From the NCBI GenBank assembly GCA_001603055.1, contig LVAZ01000268.1, positions 1 to 22,226 on the forward strand: a stretch of DNA of 22,226 bases, read 5' to 3'. Source of the stretch: Victivallales bacterium Lenti_02. GTDB taxonomy: Bacteria; Verrucomicrobiota; Lentisphaeria; Oligosphaerales; Lenti-02. This document shows, in pieces, positions 15,416-22,226 of the stretch. A program made the translations under genes and the position numbers. Below the pieces are notes generated by a model. That model was given only the letters and a program-made list of their open reading frames with translations, was not told where the DNA came from and ran no database searches. Each line of letters opens with the position of its first letter. Within the stretch, counting starts at the first letter, position 1.

Positions 15416-17545
15416 TCAGGGTTGGTGGTACTGGATACGGAGGGCGAAATCGTTGCAGAAGGTGCCGCTGCCGCCGCGGGCGCGGACGTGTTTCCAGATT
15501 GCCTCGCCGGTTTCGGGGCTGTTGGCGGCGCCGAAGGAGATGTCGTTGCGGCCCGGGCTGGGCTGGAGGGCGCCGGGGGCTTCGAGGCGTTTTTCCCCGT
15601 CGATGAAGAGCACGAGGTCGGCCCCGTCGATTTCGAGGCGGTAGGTGTGGAAGGCATCGGTGGTGTCGAGTTCGACCCGGTGCCGGGGGCTGTGGTGGAG
15701 GTGGACATGGTCGGGGTGGAAGCGGAGGCGGTCGCCGGCCTCGCCGTCGCCGAAGATGACCGAGCTGGTGCCGGAGACGACCTTCATTTCGACCTCGAAG
15801 GCGGCTTTGCCGCCGGGTTCCTTGCCCCAAGGGTAGCGGTAGTAGAAATAGTCGCCGCTGGCGGTGCCCCGGTCGGCGACGAGCAGCCCGTCCTCGCGCA
15901 TTTCGGCGAAGGCGACGCCGGGTTTGGCCCGGTCGGAGGTCCAGGGTTTGGCGGGCAGGGCGTTGGCGGCATAGTGCATGGGCCATTCCGGGCCGGTGGC
16001 GGCGGCGGTGGCGGCAAGGGTGAATTCGAGCCGGTTCGGCCCCTGGCGGAGATGGGCGGGATCGATCGGGAAATCGAGCCAGTCGCCGGTTGTCGAGGGG
16101 GTTCCGGCAGGCTGGCCATTGAGGGTCAGGGTCAGCCGGGCGGGGTCGCCGAGGCCGGGCACCTCGACGCAGGCGGTGACGGCGGGGACGTAGCCGGCCT
16201 GGCGGGCGGCGGCGAGGTCCTCGCCCACCAGGATGTCGATGGCGCGGGTTTCGCCGGGCTTGAGGGGCAGGCCCTGGCCGGGCATGAGGCTGGGCAGGAC
16301 GCGGAGATGGTCGCTGTCCTTGAGATAGGCGCCGGCCCGGCCGTCGCGGTAGCCGATGAAGTAGAGCTTCTCCTGGCCGAGCAGGGATTCGGCCGAGCCG
16401 AGTTCGTTCCAGATGGGCGATTTGGGATTGAACTGGTTGAAGATATAGATGCCGTCGGCCCCGGCGAACCAGGCGTTGACGGCGCGGGCGCGGTAGGCGG
16501 GGACGGAGTTGCGGCGGAAGCGGGTTTCGCCGCTGACCCGGGACTCGCTGAGGCCGGGATAGGCGGCCACGCCATGCTGCCGGGCAAGGGCCACGGTCCA
16601 CTCCCAGGGCTGGAAGCGGAAGTAGCAGGTGGTGACGAGGATGTCGGCCAGGCCCTCCTTGAGCCACTGCTCGACATCGAGGCCGATGCCGCGGCTGAAT
16701 TCGGTGGAGTCGGGGACGCGGACGGCGATCAGGATGGGGCGTCCCCGGCGGCAGCCGATGTCCTCGGTCATGGCACGGACCCGGCGGAGGAGCCCGGTCA
16801 TCAGCTCCCGCTCCTCGTCGCTGGCCCGGCCGCCCTGGGCGGTGCTCGGGAAATAGCAGAGGTGGCGGAAGAAATCCAGCTCGATGCCGTCCACGTCGTA
16901 GTTCGTGCAGACTTCCTCGATATAGCGGAAGGCGAGGTCGCGGATTTCGGGGATGGCGTAGTTCACCGAACTCCAGCGGCCGTGGGGGGTGCGGGCGACG
17001 GGGTCGCCGACGAGCCATTCGGGATGCTGCTCCTTGAGCGGGGGGAAGAGCAGGTAGGGGCGGTCGGGATGGTGGGCCACGTCGTGGGTGTCGTTCATGC
17101 GCATGGACCAGAAGGCCTCCATGCCGTTGGCATGGGCGAAGTCCACGACGAGGCGGAGGCAGTCCGCGCCCTGCCCGACGAGTTCGGCGGCGACGTTGCG
17201 GCGCTGGTCCTGGATGCCGTAGTCGTAGGCCTGGCGGTCGAGGAGGCTGCCGACTTTGGTGTCGTGGGTGAAGAAGCTGAAGCCGGAGCTGATGGTGCAG
17301 TAGGAGATGGTGCCCACCCGGGTGCCGGCCAGGCCGGTGGTGCGCTGGTCGAGGAAGGCTTGCGGCGTCAGCTCCGCCGCGCGGGGGAAGTAGAGCACGT
17401 CGCAGCCGTCGTTGTTCATGATGAGCCGCCGCTGGCGGAAAGCCAGCTCGCGCCGCTGCGCACGCAGGGTTTCCAGGTCCAGCGGAGCCGCCGTCGCGGC
17501 GGCGGCGAGAAAGGGCAGGGCCAGCAGCCAGAATCGGTCTTGCAT
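15416..17545 (-). CDS. Secreted family-10-like glycosyl hydrolase with C-terminal LamG/DUF1080-like domain
   Basis: This is a 709-residue exported protein. MQDRFWLLALPFLAAAATAAP is a signal peptide with likely cleavage after ATA or TAA. The central domain (about 40-430) looks like a TIM-barrel of the GHL10 / family-10-like glycosyl hydrolase type; YDVDGIELDFFRH carries candidate catalytic acids E222 and D224 at the end of a strand. A beta-sandwich region follows. The C-terminal ~150 residues (GKAAFEVEMKVVSG to FHTYRLEIDGADLVLFIDG) resemble LamG or 3-keto-disaccharide-hydrolase-type concanavalin-like domains that bind sugars. The substrate is unknown; the neighbours suggest a sulfated glycan. 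The ATG at 17543-17545 has GGGAG 8 bases upstream, so the ten residues that could precede it are excluded. It is the last gene of a minus-strand cluster, separated from the upstream gene by a heptamer tandem repeat. Confidence 0.82.
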   Translation of the reverse strand: MQDRFWLLALPFLAAAATAAPLDLETLRAQRRELAFRQRRLIMNNDGCDVLYFPRAAELTPQAFLDQRTTGLAGTRVGTISYCTISSGFSFFTHDTKVGSLLDRQAYDYGIQDQRRNVAAELVGQGADCLRLVVDFAHANGMEAFWSMRMNDTHDVAHHPDRPYLLFPPLKEQHPEWLVGDPVARTPHGRWSSVNYAIPEIRDLAFRYIEEVCTNYDVDGIELDFFRHLCYFPSTAQGGRASDEERELMTGLLRRVRAMTEDIGCRRGRPILIAVRVPDSTEFSRGIGLDVEQWLKEGLADILVTTCYFRFQPWEWTVALARQHGVAAYPGLSESRVSGETRFRRNSVPAYRARAVNAWFAGADGIYIFNQFNPKSPIWNELGSAESLLGQEKLYFIGYRDGRAGAYLKDSDHLRVLPSLMPGQGLPLKPGETRAIDILVGEDLAAARQAGYVPAVTACVEVPGLGDPARLTLTLNGQPAGTPSTTGDWLDFPIDPAHLRQGPNRLEFTLAATAAATGPEWPMHYAANALPAKPWTSDRAKPGVAFAEMREDGLLVADRGTASGDYFYYRYPWGKEPGGKAAFEVEMKVVSGTSSVIFGDGEAGDRLRFHPDHVHLHHSPRHRVELDTTDAFHTYRLEIDGADLVLFIDGEKRLEAPGALQPSPGRNDISFGAANSPETGEAIWKHVRARGGSGTFCNDFALRIQYHQP

Positions 17546-17566
17546 CGGATACTCCCAGAAAAACGT

Positions 17567-17685
17567 GAACTCCAAACTCTGAACTCCGAACTCCGAACTC
17601 CGAACTCCGAACTCCGAACTCCGAACTCCGAACTCCGAACTCCGAACTCCGAACTCTGAACTCTGAACTTAGAACTTAGAACTGG
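17567..17685. repeat. Tandem repeat of the 7-bp unit GAACTCC, 17 units
   Basis: Seventeen consecutive 7-bp units fill this stretch. From left to right they are GAACTCC, AAACTCT, ten perfect GAACTCC, two GAACTCT, two GAACTTA and one GAACTGG. The last, decayed units contain the TAA stop codon of the oxidoreductase gene (17676-17678). The array occupies nearly the whole 130-base gap between that gene and the secreted hydrolase, ending about 20 bases before the hydrolase start. The length should be prone to slippage. In translation it gives a 7-residue periodic peptide, but this is not a real gene product. From memory, similar GAACTC-type arrays occur in other PVC genomes. Confidence 0.95.
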
Positions 17686-18659
17686 ATTTCGGGAAGACGG
17701 TGGCGGATGCAGGCGGCGATCTCGACGGACTGGAGGCCGGAGGGCAGGTCGCCGCGGGGGCGGCGGCCGGCGCGGAGATCGTCGAGGAAACTGGCGTTCT
17801 CGCCGTAGAAGCCGCCGAGGACGGCTTCGGAGTCGGTCTCGTTGCCCGCGAGGTCGGCGACGGTTTTTCCCCGGTGCAGGTGCAGGAGCCGTCCGGGGGC
17901 GTCGTAGGCGTTCCAGATGGGGATGTTCAGGAGGAAGGTGTGGTCGAGGAGGTTGACGGTGGCCCGCTCGACGAGGAGGCCGCTGACGGGGCAGAAGTTG
18001 AGGTGGGCGGTGGCGCCGGAGGCGAATTCGGCTTCGAGGAAGAGATTGGCGACGCCCGGTCCCAGTTCGGGGAGTTCGCGGTAGGTGAAGCGGACGCGGC
18101 GGTAGTCGGCGCCGGCCAGGAAGCGGACGGTGTCGATGCCGTGGATGGCGGTGGTGGAGAAGTCGGGGTCCTTGCGGCCGATGCGGAGGAAGTCGTAGCG
18201 GAGGTCGTGGATGGCCTCGGGGGGGAAGGCTTCGAGGCGGGTTTTCAGCTCGGCGACGAGGGGGCAGTAGCGGCGGTTGAAGGCGACCTGGTTGGGGACG
18301 CCGGCTTTGGCGGCGGCGGCGATGAGGCGGCGGCATTCGTCGCCGTCGAGGCCGGGGGGTTTTTCGAGAAGGAGGGGGTAGCCGAGTTCGAGAATGGCGC
18401 AGCCGAGCGCGCAGGTGGCCTCGACCGGGGCCATCAGGCAGACGGCGGCGGGGCGCTCGGCGGCGAGCATCGCGCGGAAATCGCTGTAGGCGCGGGCGAA
18501 GCCGAAGGCTTGGCGGTAGGCCTCGGCGCGGGCCGGGTCCAGGTCGCAGCAGGCGGCCAGAAGCACGTCCGGATGCCGGTCCGCGTACTGGCGGTACGAG
18601 GGGCCGTGCATGCGTTTCGAGAGGGAGCCGCAGCCGACGACGCAGAGGGAAAAGGCCAT
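17676..18659 (-). CDS. Gfo/Idh/MocA family NAD(P)-dependent oxidoreductase
   Basis: This is a 327-residue oxidoreductase of the glucose-fructose oxidoreductase/inositol dehydrogenase family. The N-terminal Rossmann fold starts VVGCGSLS (7-14). LLLEKPPG (96-103) is the family EKP motif, with K100 expected to contact substrate and cofactor. STTAIHGIDTVRFLAG (168-183) provides the conserved His/Asp pair (H173, D176) of the C-terminal domain. Such enzymes oxidise, reduce or isomerise sugars and cyclitols; in this setting a monosaccharide or uronate from the degraded glycan is a reasonable but unproven substrate. The ATG at 18657-18659 follows GAGGAA. The frame is open much further upstream, but that overlaps the sulfatase in another frame. 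The gap to the sulfatase stop is only 20 bases, so they are probably co-transcribed. The stop lies in the heptamer repeat. Confidence 0.93.
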   Translation of the reverse strand: MAFSLCVVGCGSLSKRMHGPSYRQYADRHPDVLLAACCDLDPARAEAYRQAFGFARAYSDFRAMLAAERPAAVCLMAPVEATCALGCAILELGYPLLLEKPPGLDGDECRRLIAAAAKAGVPNQVAFNRRYCPLVAELKTRLEAFPPEAIHDLRYDFLRIGRKDPDFSTTAIHGIDTVRFLAGADYRRVRFTYRELPELGPGVANLFLEAEFASGATAHLNFCPVSGLLVERATVNLLDHTFLLNIPIWNAYDAPGRLLHLHRGKTVADLAGNETDSEAVLGGFYGENASFLDDLRAGRRPRGDLPSGLQSVEIAACIRHRLPEIQF

Positions 18660-18679
18660 GGTACACTTCCTCGCTTGTT

Positions 18680-20110
18680 TCAGCTCTGGAGATGGCTCAG
18701 GATCGATTTGACCGGCGCGCCGGGACGGAGGGCGCCGTCGGCCACGAAGCCCTCCTCGCGGTCGCGGAGTTCCTCGATCAGGCGGTTGCGGAACTCGGCG
18801 AGCTTGGCGGGCCGCTGGCCGGCGAGGTCGTGTTCCTCCCTGGGGTCCTCGGCCAGATGGAACAACTGCTCGCGGCCGGTCTGCGAGAACCAGGCGTATT
18901 TCCATTCCCGGTCCACGATCCAGTGGTTGGAGAGGTCGCCGGCGGTGTGTTCGCCGTGGAGATGGGTGCGCCAGTCCGGCTTCTCGCCCCGGCAGAAGGG
19001 GAGGAGGCTGCGGCCCTCGATGCTGTCGGGCACGGGCACGTCGGCCAGATCGCAGAGGGTGGGGAGCACGTCGCGCAGCTCGACCGGCGCGTCCACGGTG
19101 GTTCCCGCCTGCATGCCCCAGGCGCGGGGACAGCGGAGGAAGAAGGGGATGCGGGCGGAGGGTTCGTAGGGGAGGGATTTGGCGACGAGGCCGTGGTCGT
19201 AGAGCATGTCGCCGTGGTCGGCGCAGAAGAGGATGGCGGTGTCTTCCTGGCAGCCTGCCGCGAAGAGGGCGTGGATGAGACGGTTGAGCTGGTGGTCGAT
19301 GAAGGTGAGCTGGGCGTAGTAGGCGCGGCGGGCGCGGTCGATCTGCCATTCGTCCAGGGGCACCGGGCTGTCGAGGCCGCGCCCGCGCTTGGGCAGAGCC
19401 GCGTCCCAGTCGCCCCGGCAGAGGGGCGGCAGGGATTTGCCCTCGTACATGTGCAGATAGTCGCGGGGCGGATCGAGGGGCGGGTGGGGCCGGTGGAAGG
19501 AGAGGAAGAGGAAGAAGGGGCAGCGGGGGTCGCGGCGGCGCAGAAAATCGATGCCCTGGCTGGCGATCCAGGCGCTGGGGTGGTCGAGGTCGTCGTAGAC
19601 CCAGGGGCGGACCACGTAGCCGTTGCAGCCCAGCCCGGTGTCGGCGTAGTCCGCCTCGGGACCGTACTTGGCCCGCAGGTGGGGCAGATAGTCGTCCACC
19701 AGTTCGAGACGGTCGACATGGTGGCGGACGGTGTGGAGGAAGCCGTCGTGGAGGATGACATTGTGGAAGCCGAGCAGGGAGCGTTCGGGGAAGACGTGCA
19801 TCTTGCCGACGGCCTGGGTGTGGTAGCCCGCGCCCGCGAGGAGGCCCGCCAGGGTGACGGGATAGTTCCACGGCACCCGGTCCTGGTAGCCCACCCGCCC
19901 GTGGGTTTCCTGGCGCAGCCCGGTGTGCAGCGAGGCGCGGGCGGCGATGCAGGAGGGCACGCCGGCATAGGCGCGGGAGAAGTTCACCCCCTCGGCGGCC
20001 AGCCGGTCCAGATGGGGCGTCTCGACCGTCGGATGGCCGAGGAAGCCCAGGCAGTCCCCCCGCCACTGGTCCACATTCACCAGAACGATGTTCGGCCGGT
20101 TCGGTTTCAT
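18680..20110 (-). CDS. Sulfatase (type I, formylglycine-dependent)
   Basis: This is a 476-residue arylsulfatase-superfamily enzyme that hydrolyses sulfate esters. RPNIVLVNVDQ (5-15) carries a metal-binding Asp. The formylglycine site is C54-I-A-A-R58, within VPSCIAARASLHTG. This is the C-x-A-x-R variant, which is normally matured by a radical-SAM maturase or a formylglycine-generating enzyme; none is in the window. GKMHV (102-106) supplies K103 and H105, ADHGD (297-301) gives D298 and H299 as metal ligands, and K311 follows. There is no signal peptide, so the protein probably acts in the cytoplasm on imported oligosaccharides. I prefer the ATG at 20108-20110, which has GGAG at 6 bases, over the ATG two codons upstream, which abuts that GGAG. 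The gene is divergent from the lyase at 20261 and first in a three-gene cluster. Confidence 0.95.
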   Translation of the reverse strand: MKPNRPNIVLVNVDQWRGDCLGFLGHPTVETPHLDRLAAEGVNFSRAYAGVPSCIAARASLHTGLRQETHGRVGYQDRVPWNYPVTLAGLLAGAGYHTQAVGKMHVFPERSLLGFHNVILHDGFLHTVRHHVDRLELVDDYLPHLRAKYGPEADYADTGLGCNGYVVRPWVYDDLDHPSAWIASQGIDFLRRRDPRCPFFLFLSFHRPHPPLDPPRDYLHMYEGKSLPPLCRGDWDAALPKRGRGLDSPVPLDEWQIDRARRAYYAQLTFIDHQLNRLIHALFAAGCQEDTAILFCADHGDMLYDHGLVAKSLPYEPSARIPFFLRCPRAWGMQAGTTVDAPVELRDVLPTLCDLADVPVPDSIEGRSLLPFCRGEKPDWRTHLHGEHTAGDLSNHWIVDREWKYAWFSQTGREQLFHLAEDPREEHDLAGQRPAKLAEFRNRLIEELRDREEGFVADGALRPGAPVKSILSHLQS

Positions 20111-20260
20111 GTCCATCTCCGGATGGTGTCAGGCTGGGATACAGATAGCACGGCAACAAAGCGGGTGCGAAGCGTCGCAAATGCAATGGCCGGTGTTATG
20201 TTCGTTCCCTTTGTCTTCGTTCGCCACGACCGCGATGAACCAATGACGACGGGCTGACCC
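20111..20260. promoter_or_regulatory. Divergent promoter region between sulfatase and lyase with operator-like palindrome
   Basis: This 150-base gap should carry promoters in both directions. TGCGAAGCGTCGCA (20166-20179) is a near-palindrome: 12 of 14 positions are symmetric, with perfect TGCGA/TCGCA arms. Its size and form resemble operators of LacI-type sugar regulators, but no regulator gene is in the window. On the minus strand TATCTG, near 20150, is a possible -10 for the sulfatase. I see no clear -35 on either strand and no strong ribosome-binding site before the lyase ATG. Confidence 0.4.
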
Positions 20261-22165
20261 ATGATATTCGAGTCCTTCTCCGCCTCCCTGGTCAACGACA
20301 GCCTGCTGCCCCGCGACGGGCTGCGTCCTTTTCCCGCCTGGAGCGAGCGTCCGGCATGGCTCGCGCTGCCCGAGACCGTCCGGAGCCAACTGGTGGCGGC
20401 AGGCGAAGCCGCCCGGCAGGCCCCCTGGCCGAGCCTGCCGGCTACCTTGTTCCTGGCATTCGTCCGCACCGGCGACCGCAAGGTCTACGAGGTGAACAGC
20501 TTCCCCCGGCGGGGCATCCTCTGCGACCTGGTCCTGGCCGAATGCGCCGAGGGCGAGGGCCGTTTCCTCGACGCCATCCTCGACGCCGCCTGGAGCATCT
20601 GCGAGGAGTCCTTCTGGGGCATTTCCGCCCATGTGGCCACCAGCGAAGGGCGCGGCCTGCCCGACACCGCCGCGCCGGAGGTGGACCTGTTCGCCGCCGA
20701 AACCGGTGCCCTGCTGGCCTGGACCGTCTACCTCCTGGGCGAGCCCCTGGCCGGGTTGTCGCCCCAGATCGTGCCCCGGATTCTGCGCGAAGCCGGGCAG
20801 CGCATCCTCGATCCCTGCCTCGACCGCGACGACTTCTGGTGGATGGGCCTGGACGGCAGCCGGGCGCTCAACAACTGGACCCCCTGGATCTGCTCGAACT
20901 GGCTCGCCACCAGCCTGCTGCTGGACCGGGAGCCGCAGCGCCGCGCGGCCGGCGTGCTGAAGGCGATCCGCTGCCTCGACCAGTATCTCTCCCACCACTC
21001 CGCCGACGGCGGCTGCGACGAGGGCCCCGGCTACTGGAGCCGGGCCGGAGCCTCGGCCTTCGACTGCGCCGAAATCCTGGCCTGGGCCACCGACGGCGCG
21101 GTGAACCTGGCCAAACTGCCCCTGCTGCGCAAACTGGGCGCCTACCTCCCGGCGGTACACATCGCCGAGGACCGCTTCGTCAACTTCGCCGACGCCCCGC
21201 CGACCTCGAATCCGAACGGTCCGCTCTGCGTGCGGTTCGGCCTGGCCACCAACAACCCCGAGCTGGTCGCCCTGGGACGGTACATCGAGGCCCTGGGCCG
21301 GGACGGCACCGGCTTCCGGCTGCCCCGCTCCCTGCCCCGCTCCCTGCCCGCGCTGTTCTCGACCCTGGGCGCCGCCGAGACGGTGGCGGCGCCCTACCCG
21401 CAGGACACCTGGCTGCCGGACACCCAGGTGATGACCGCCCGCTGCCGGGGCGGCAGCCCGGCCGGCTTCTTCGTCGCCGTCAAGGGCGGCCACAACGCCG
21501 AAAGCCACAACCACAACGACGTGGGCAACCTGGTCGTCTACCGCGACGGCCTGCCGCTGCTGGTGGACGCCGGGGTCGGCACCTACACCGCCAAAACCTT
21601 CAGCTCCCGGCGCTACGAAATCTGGACCATGCAGTCCGCCTACCACAACCTGCCCACCATCGACGGGCACCAGCAGTATCCGGGCCGCAGCGCCTGCGCC
21701 AAGCGGCTGGTCCACCGGGCCGACGACGAGCGGGCGGAGCTGACCATGGACATCGCCCCCGCCTACCCCGCCGAGGCGGGCGTCGCCGCCTGGACCCGCA
21801 CCGTCACCCTGGTCCGCGGCGACCGGGTGGAAATCCGCGACCGCCAGGAATTCCTGCGCGGCCCCGGCGAGCTGGAATGGAACTTCGTGACCGCCTGCGA
21901 ACCGGTGCTGGGCGAGGACGGCATCCGCCTCATGGCCCCGGCGGAAGACCCCGCCGCCCCGCGTGTCTGCCGGGGCATCCTCACCGGCACCGGCGAAGCC
22001 CTGATTCCGGCGGTGGAAGCCATCCCCCTCGACGATCCCCGGCTGGCCGGCTCCTGGCCCGGCGGCCTCTGGCGCATCCGTTTCCAGGCCGTCCGGCCCT
22101 GCACCACCGGCACCGCCCTTTTCCGCCTCTACCCCCCCCCGCCGGACCCCGGCGCGGCAGGTTGA
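20261..22165 (+). CDS. Heparinase II/III-type polysaccharide lyase
   Basis: This is a 634-residue enzyme of the heparinase II/III fold, expected to cleave uronic-acid-containing polysaccharides or oligosaccharides by beta-elimination. An N-terminal alpha/alpha toroid (about 40-370) includes LNNWTPWICSNW (203-214) and GCDEGPGYWSRAG (251-263); Y258 corresponds well to the catalytic Tyr of heparinase II. The C-terminal beta-sandwich begins near 385 with GGHNAESHNHNDVGN (409-423), where H416 or H418 is the likely catalytic or metal-binding His, followed by LLVDAGVGTYT and YEIWTMQSAYHNLPTIDG. No signal peptide is present, which suggests an intracellular oligosaccharide lyase. The start ATG at 20261 is the first in frame, but it lacks a good ribosome-binding site. 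A 12-bp in-frame duplication (PRSLPRSLP, residues 355-363) and a run of nine C near the 3' end are odd details. Confidence 0.92.
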   Translation: MIFESFSASLVNDSLLPRDGLRPFPAWSERPAWLALPETVRSQLVAAGEAARQAPWPSLPATLFLAFVRTGDRKVYEVNSFPRRGILCDLVLAECAEGEGRFLDAILDAAWSICEESFWGISAHVATSEGRGLPDTAAPEVDLFAAETGALLAWTVYLLGEPLAGLSPQIVPRILREAGQRILDPCLDRDDFWWMGLDGSRALNNWTPWICSNWLATSLLLDREPQRRAAGVLKAIRCLDQYLSHHSADGGCDEGPGYWSRAGASAFDCAEILAWATDGAVNLAKLPLLRKLGAYLPAVHIAEDRFVNFADAPPTSNPNGPLCVRFGLATNNPELVALGRYIEALGRDGTGFRLPRSLPRSLPALFSTLGAAETVAAPYPQDTWLPDTQVMTARCRGGSPAGFFVAVKGGHNAESHNHNDVGNLVVYRDGLPLLVDAGVGTYTAKTFSSRRYEIWTMQSAYHNLPTIDGHQQYPGRSACAKRLVHRADDERAELTMDIAPAYPAEAGVAAWTRTVTLVRGDRVEIRDRQEFLRGPGELEWNFVTACEPVLGEDGIRLMAPAEDPAAPRVCRGILTGTGEALIPAVEAIPLDDPRLAGSWPGGLWRIRFQAVRPCTTGTALFRLYPPPPDPGAAG

Positions 22166-22178
22166 AAAATCCGGTTCC

Positions 22179-22225
22179 GGCACTATACGTATTTCTATTA
22201 TATAGGTGGGTAGCGGCATAGTGCC
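22179..22225. promoter_or_regulatory. Inverted repeat around an AT-rich core at the window edge
   Basis: GGCACTAT (22179-22186) and ATAGTGCC (22218-22225) form a perfect 8-bp inverted repeat. The 31-base spacer is AT-rich and contains TATTATAT and a smaller palindrome, CTAT-TAT-ATAG (22195-22205). It lies just after the lyase gene. It could be a promoter with an operator for a gene beyond the window, or a structured 3' end; without a T-tract it is not a standard terminator. Confidence 0.4.
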
Positions 22226-22226
22226 C

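Noticed and set aside
15395..17659. A 754-codon plus-strand open frame ending in a periodic NSELRTP peptide
   Set aside because: It is antisense to the secreted hydrolase gene, and the periodic end is simply the heptamer DNA repeat in translation.
17567..17685. The heptamer array considered as a CRISPR array
   Set aside because: The units are contiguous 7-mers with no spacers, and no cas gene is present.
18660..20186. Upstream extension of the oxidoreductase frame across the sulfatase gene, suggesting a fusion protein
   Set aside because: The extension is in a different frame from the sulfatase and is Pro/Arg-rich. The oxidoreductase has its own ribosome-binding site at 18659.
20190..20240. 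A possible degenerate copy of the CACGAAG repeat in the lyase-sulfatase gap
   Set aside because: Only short pieces such as TCTTCGTTCGCCACGA resemble it; there is no second arm and the match is too weak to call.
1..22226. tRNA, rRNA or transposase genes
   Set aside because: I saw no cloverleaf or rRNA-like segment in the gaps and no transposase motif in any plausible frame; short RNAs could still be missed by eye.

Overview
The window is high-GC DNA, with short AT-richer islands only in some intergenic gaps. It most resembles a PVC-superphylum bacterium. Lentisphaerota is the best guess and Kiritimatiellota or Planctomycetota are possible. Three things point there: a pseudopilin with a FTLIELLVVIAIIAILAS-type N-terminus and a C-terminal H-x9-DG motif; sulfatase and heparinase-type polysaccharide genes beside a Gfo/Idh oxidoreductase; and two kinds of intergenic repeat (a CACGAAG-rich inverted repeat and a GAACTCC heptamer array). 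An oxygen-sensitive glycyl radical enzyme with its activase indicates anaerobic metabolism. The taxonomic call rests on family resemblance only.

Layout. (A) 1-3839, plus strand: the 3' part of an unrecognised probable alpha/alpha-toroid protein, then endonuclease III (nth) and an RlmD-like 23S rRNA uracil-5-methyltransferase, closely spaced. (B) 3847-7264, minus strand: a glycyl radical enzyme followed by its radical-SAM activase, separated by a 140-bp inverted-repeat element. (C) 7610-8397, plus strand: a single H-x9-DG pseudopilin gene with its own RBS and a very strong intrinsic terminator. (D) 8458-10920, minus strand: a histidine-phosphatase-family protein followed by a GH3 beta-N-acetylhexosaminidase-like enzyme. 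(E) 11078-15385, plus strand: a polysaccharide-deacetylase-like protein, an MFS transporter and an M14 zinc carboxypeptidase. (F) 15416-20110, minus strand: sulfatase, Gfo/Idh/MocA oxidoreductase, then a secreted glycoside-hydrolase-like protein, with a 17-unit 7-bp tandem repeat between the last two. (G) 20261-22165, plus strand: a heparinase II/III-type polysaccharide lyase divergent from the sulfatase operon, followed by an inverted repeat at the window edge.

How the genes fit together. Regions F and G look like one carbohydrate-utilisation locus for a sulfated uronic-acid-containing glycan: lyase, sulfatase, oxidoreductase and a secreted hydrolase-like protein around one divergent promoter region. 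The lyase and sulfatase lack visible signal peptides, so they probably act on imported oligosaccharides. Region D may recycle or break down amino-sugar oligosaccharides. Region B is a two-gene glycyl radical system of unknown substrate. Its active-site cysteine lacks both the Cys-Cys of pyruvate formate-lyase and the Cys-x-Glu of the eliminating glycyl radical enzymes, which makes it the most promising candidate for new chemistry here.

I see no tRNA, rRNA, CRISPR array, transposase or phage gene. Many long open frames antisense to or overlapping these genes are by-products of the high GC content and are omitted.
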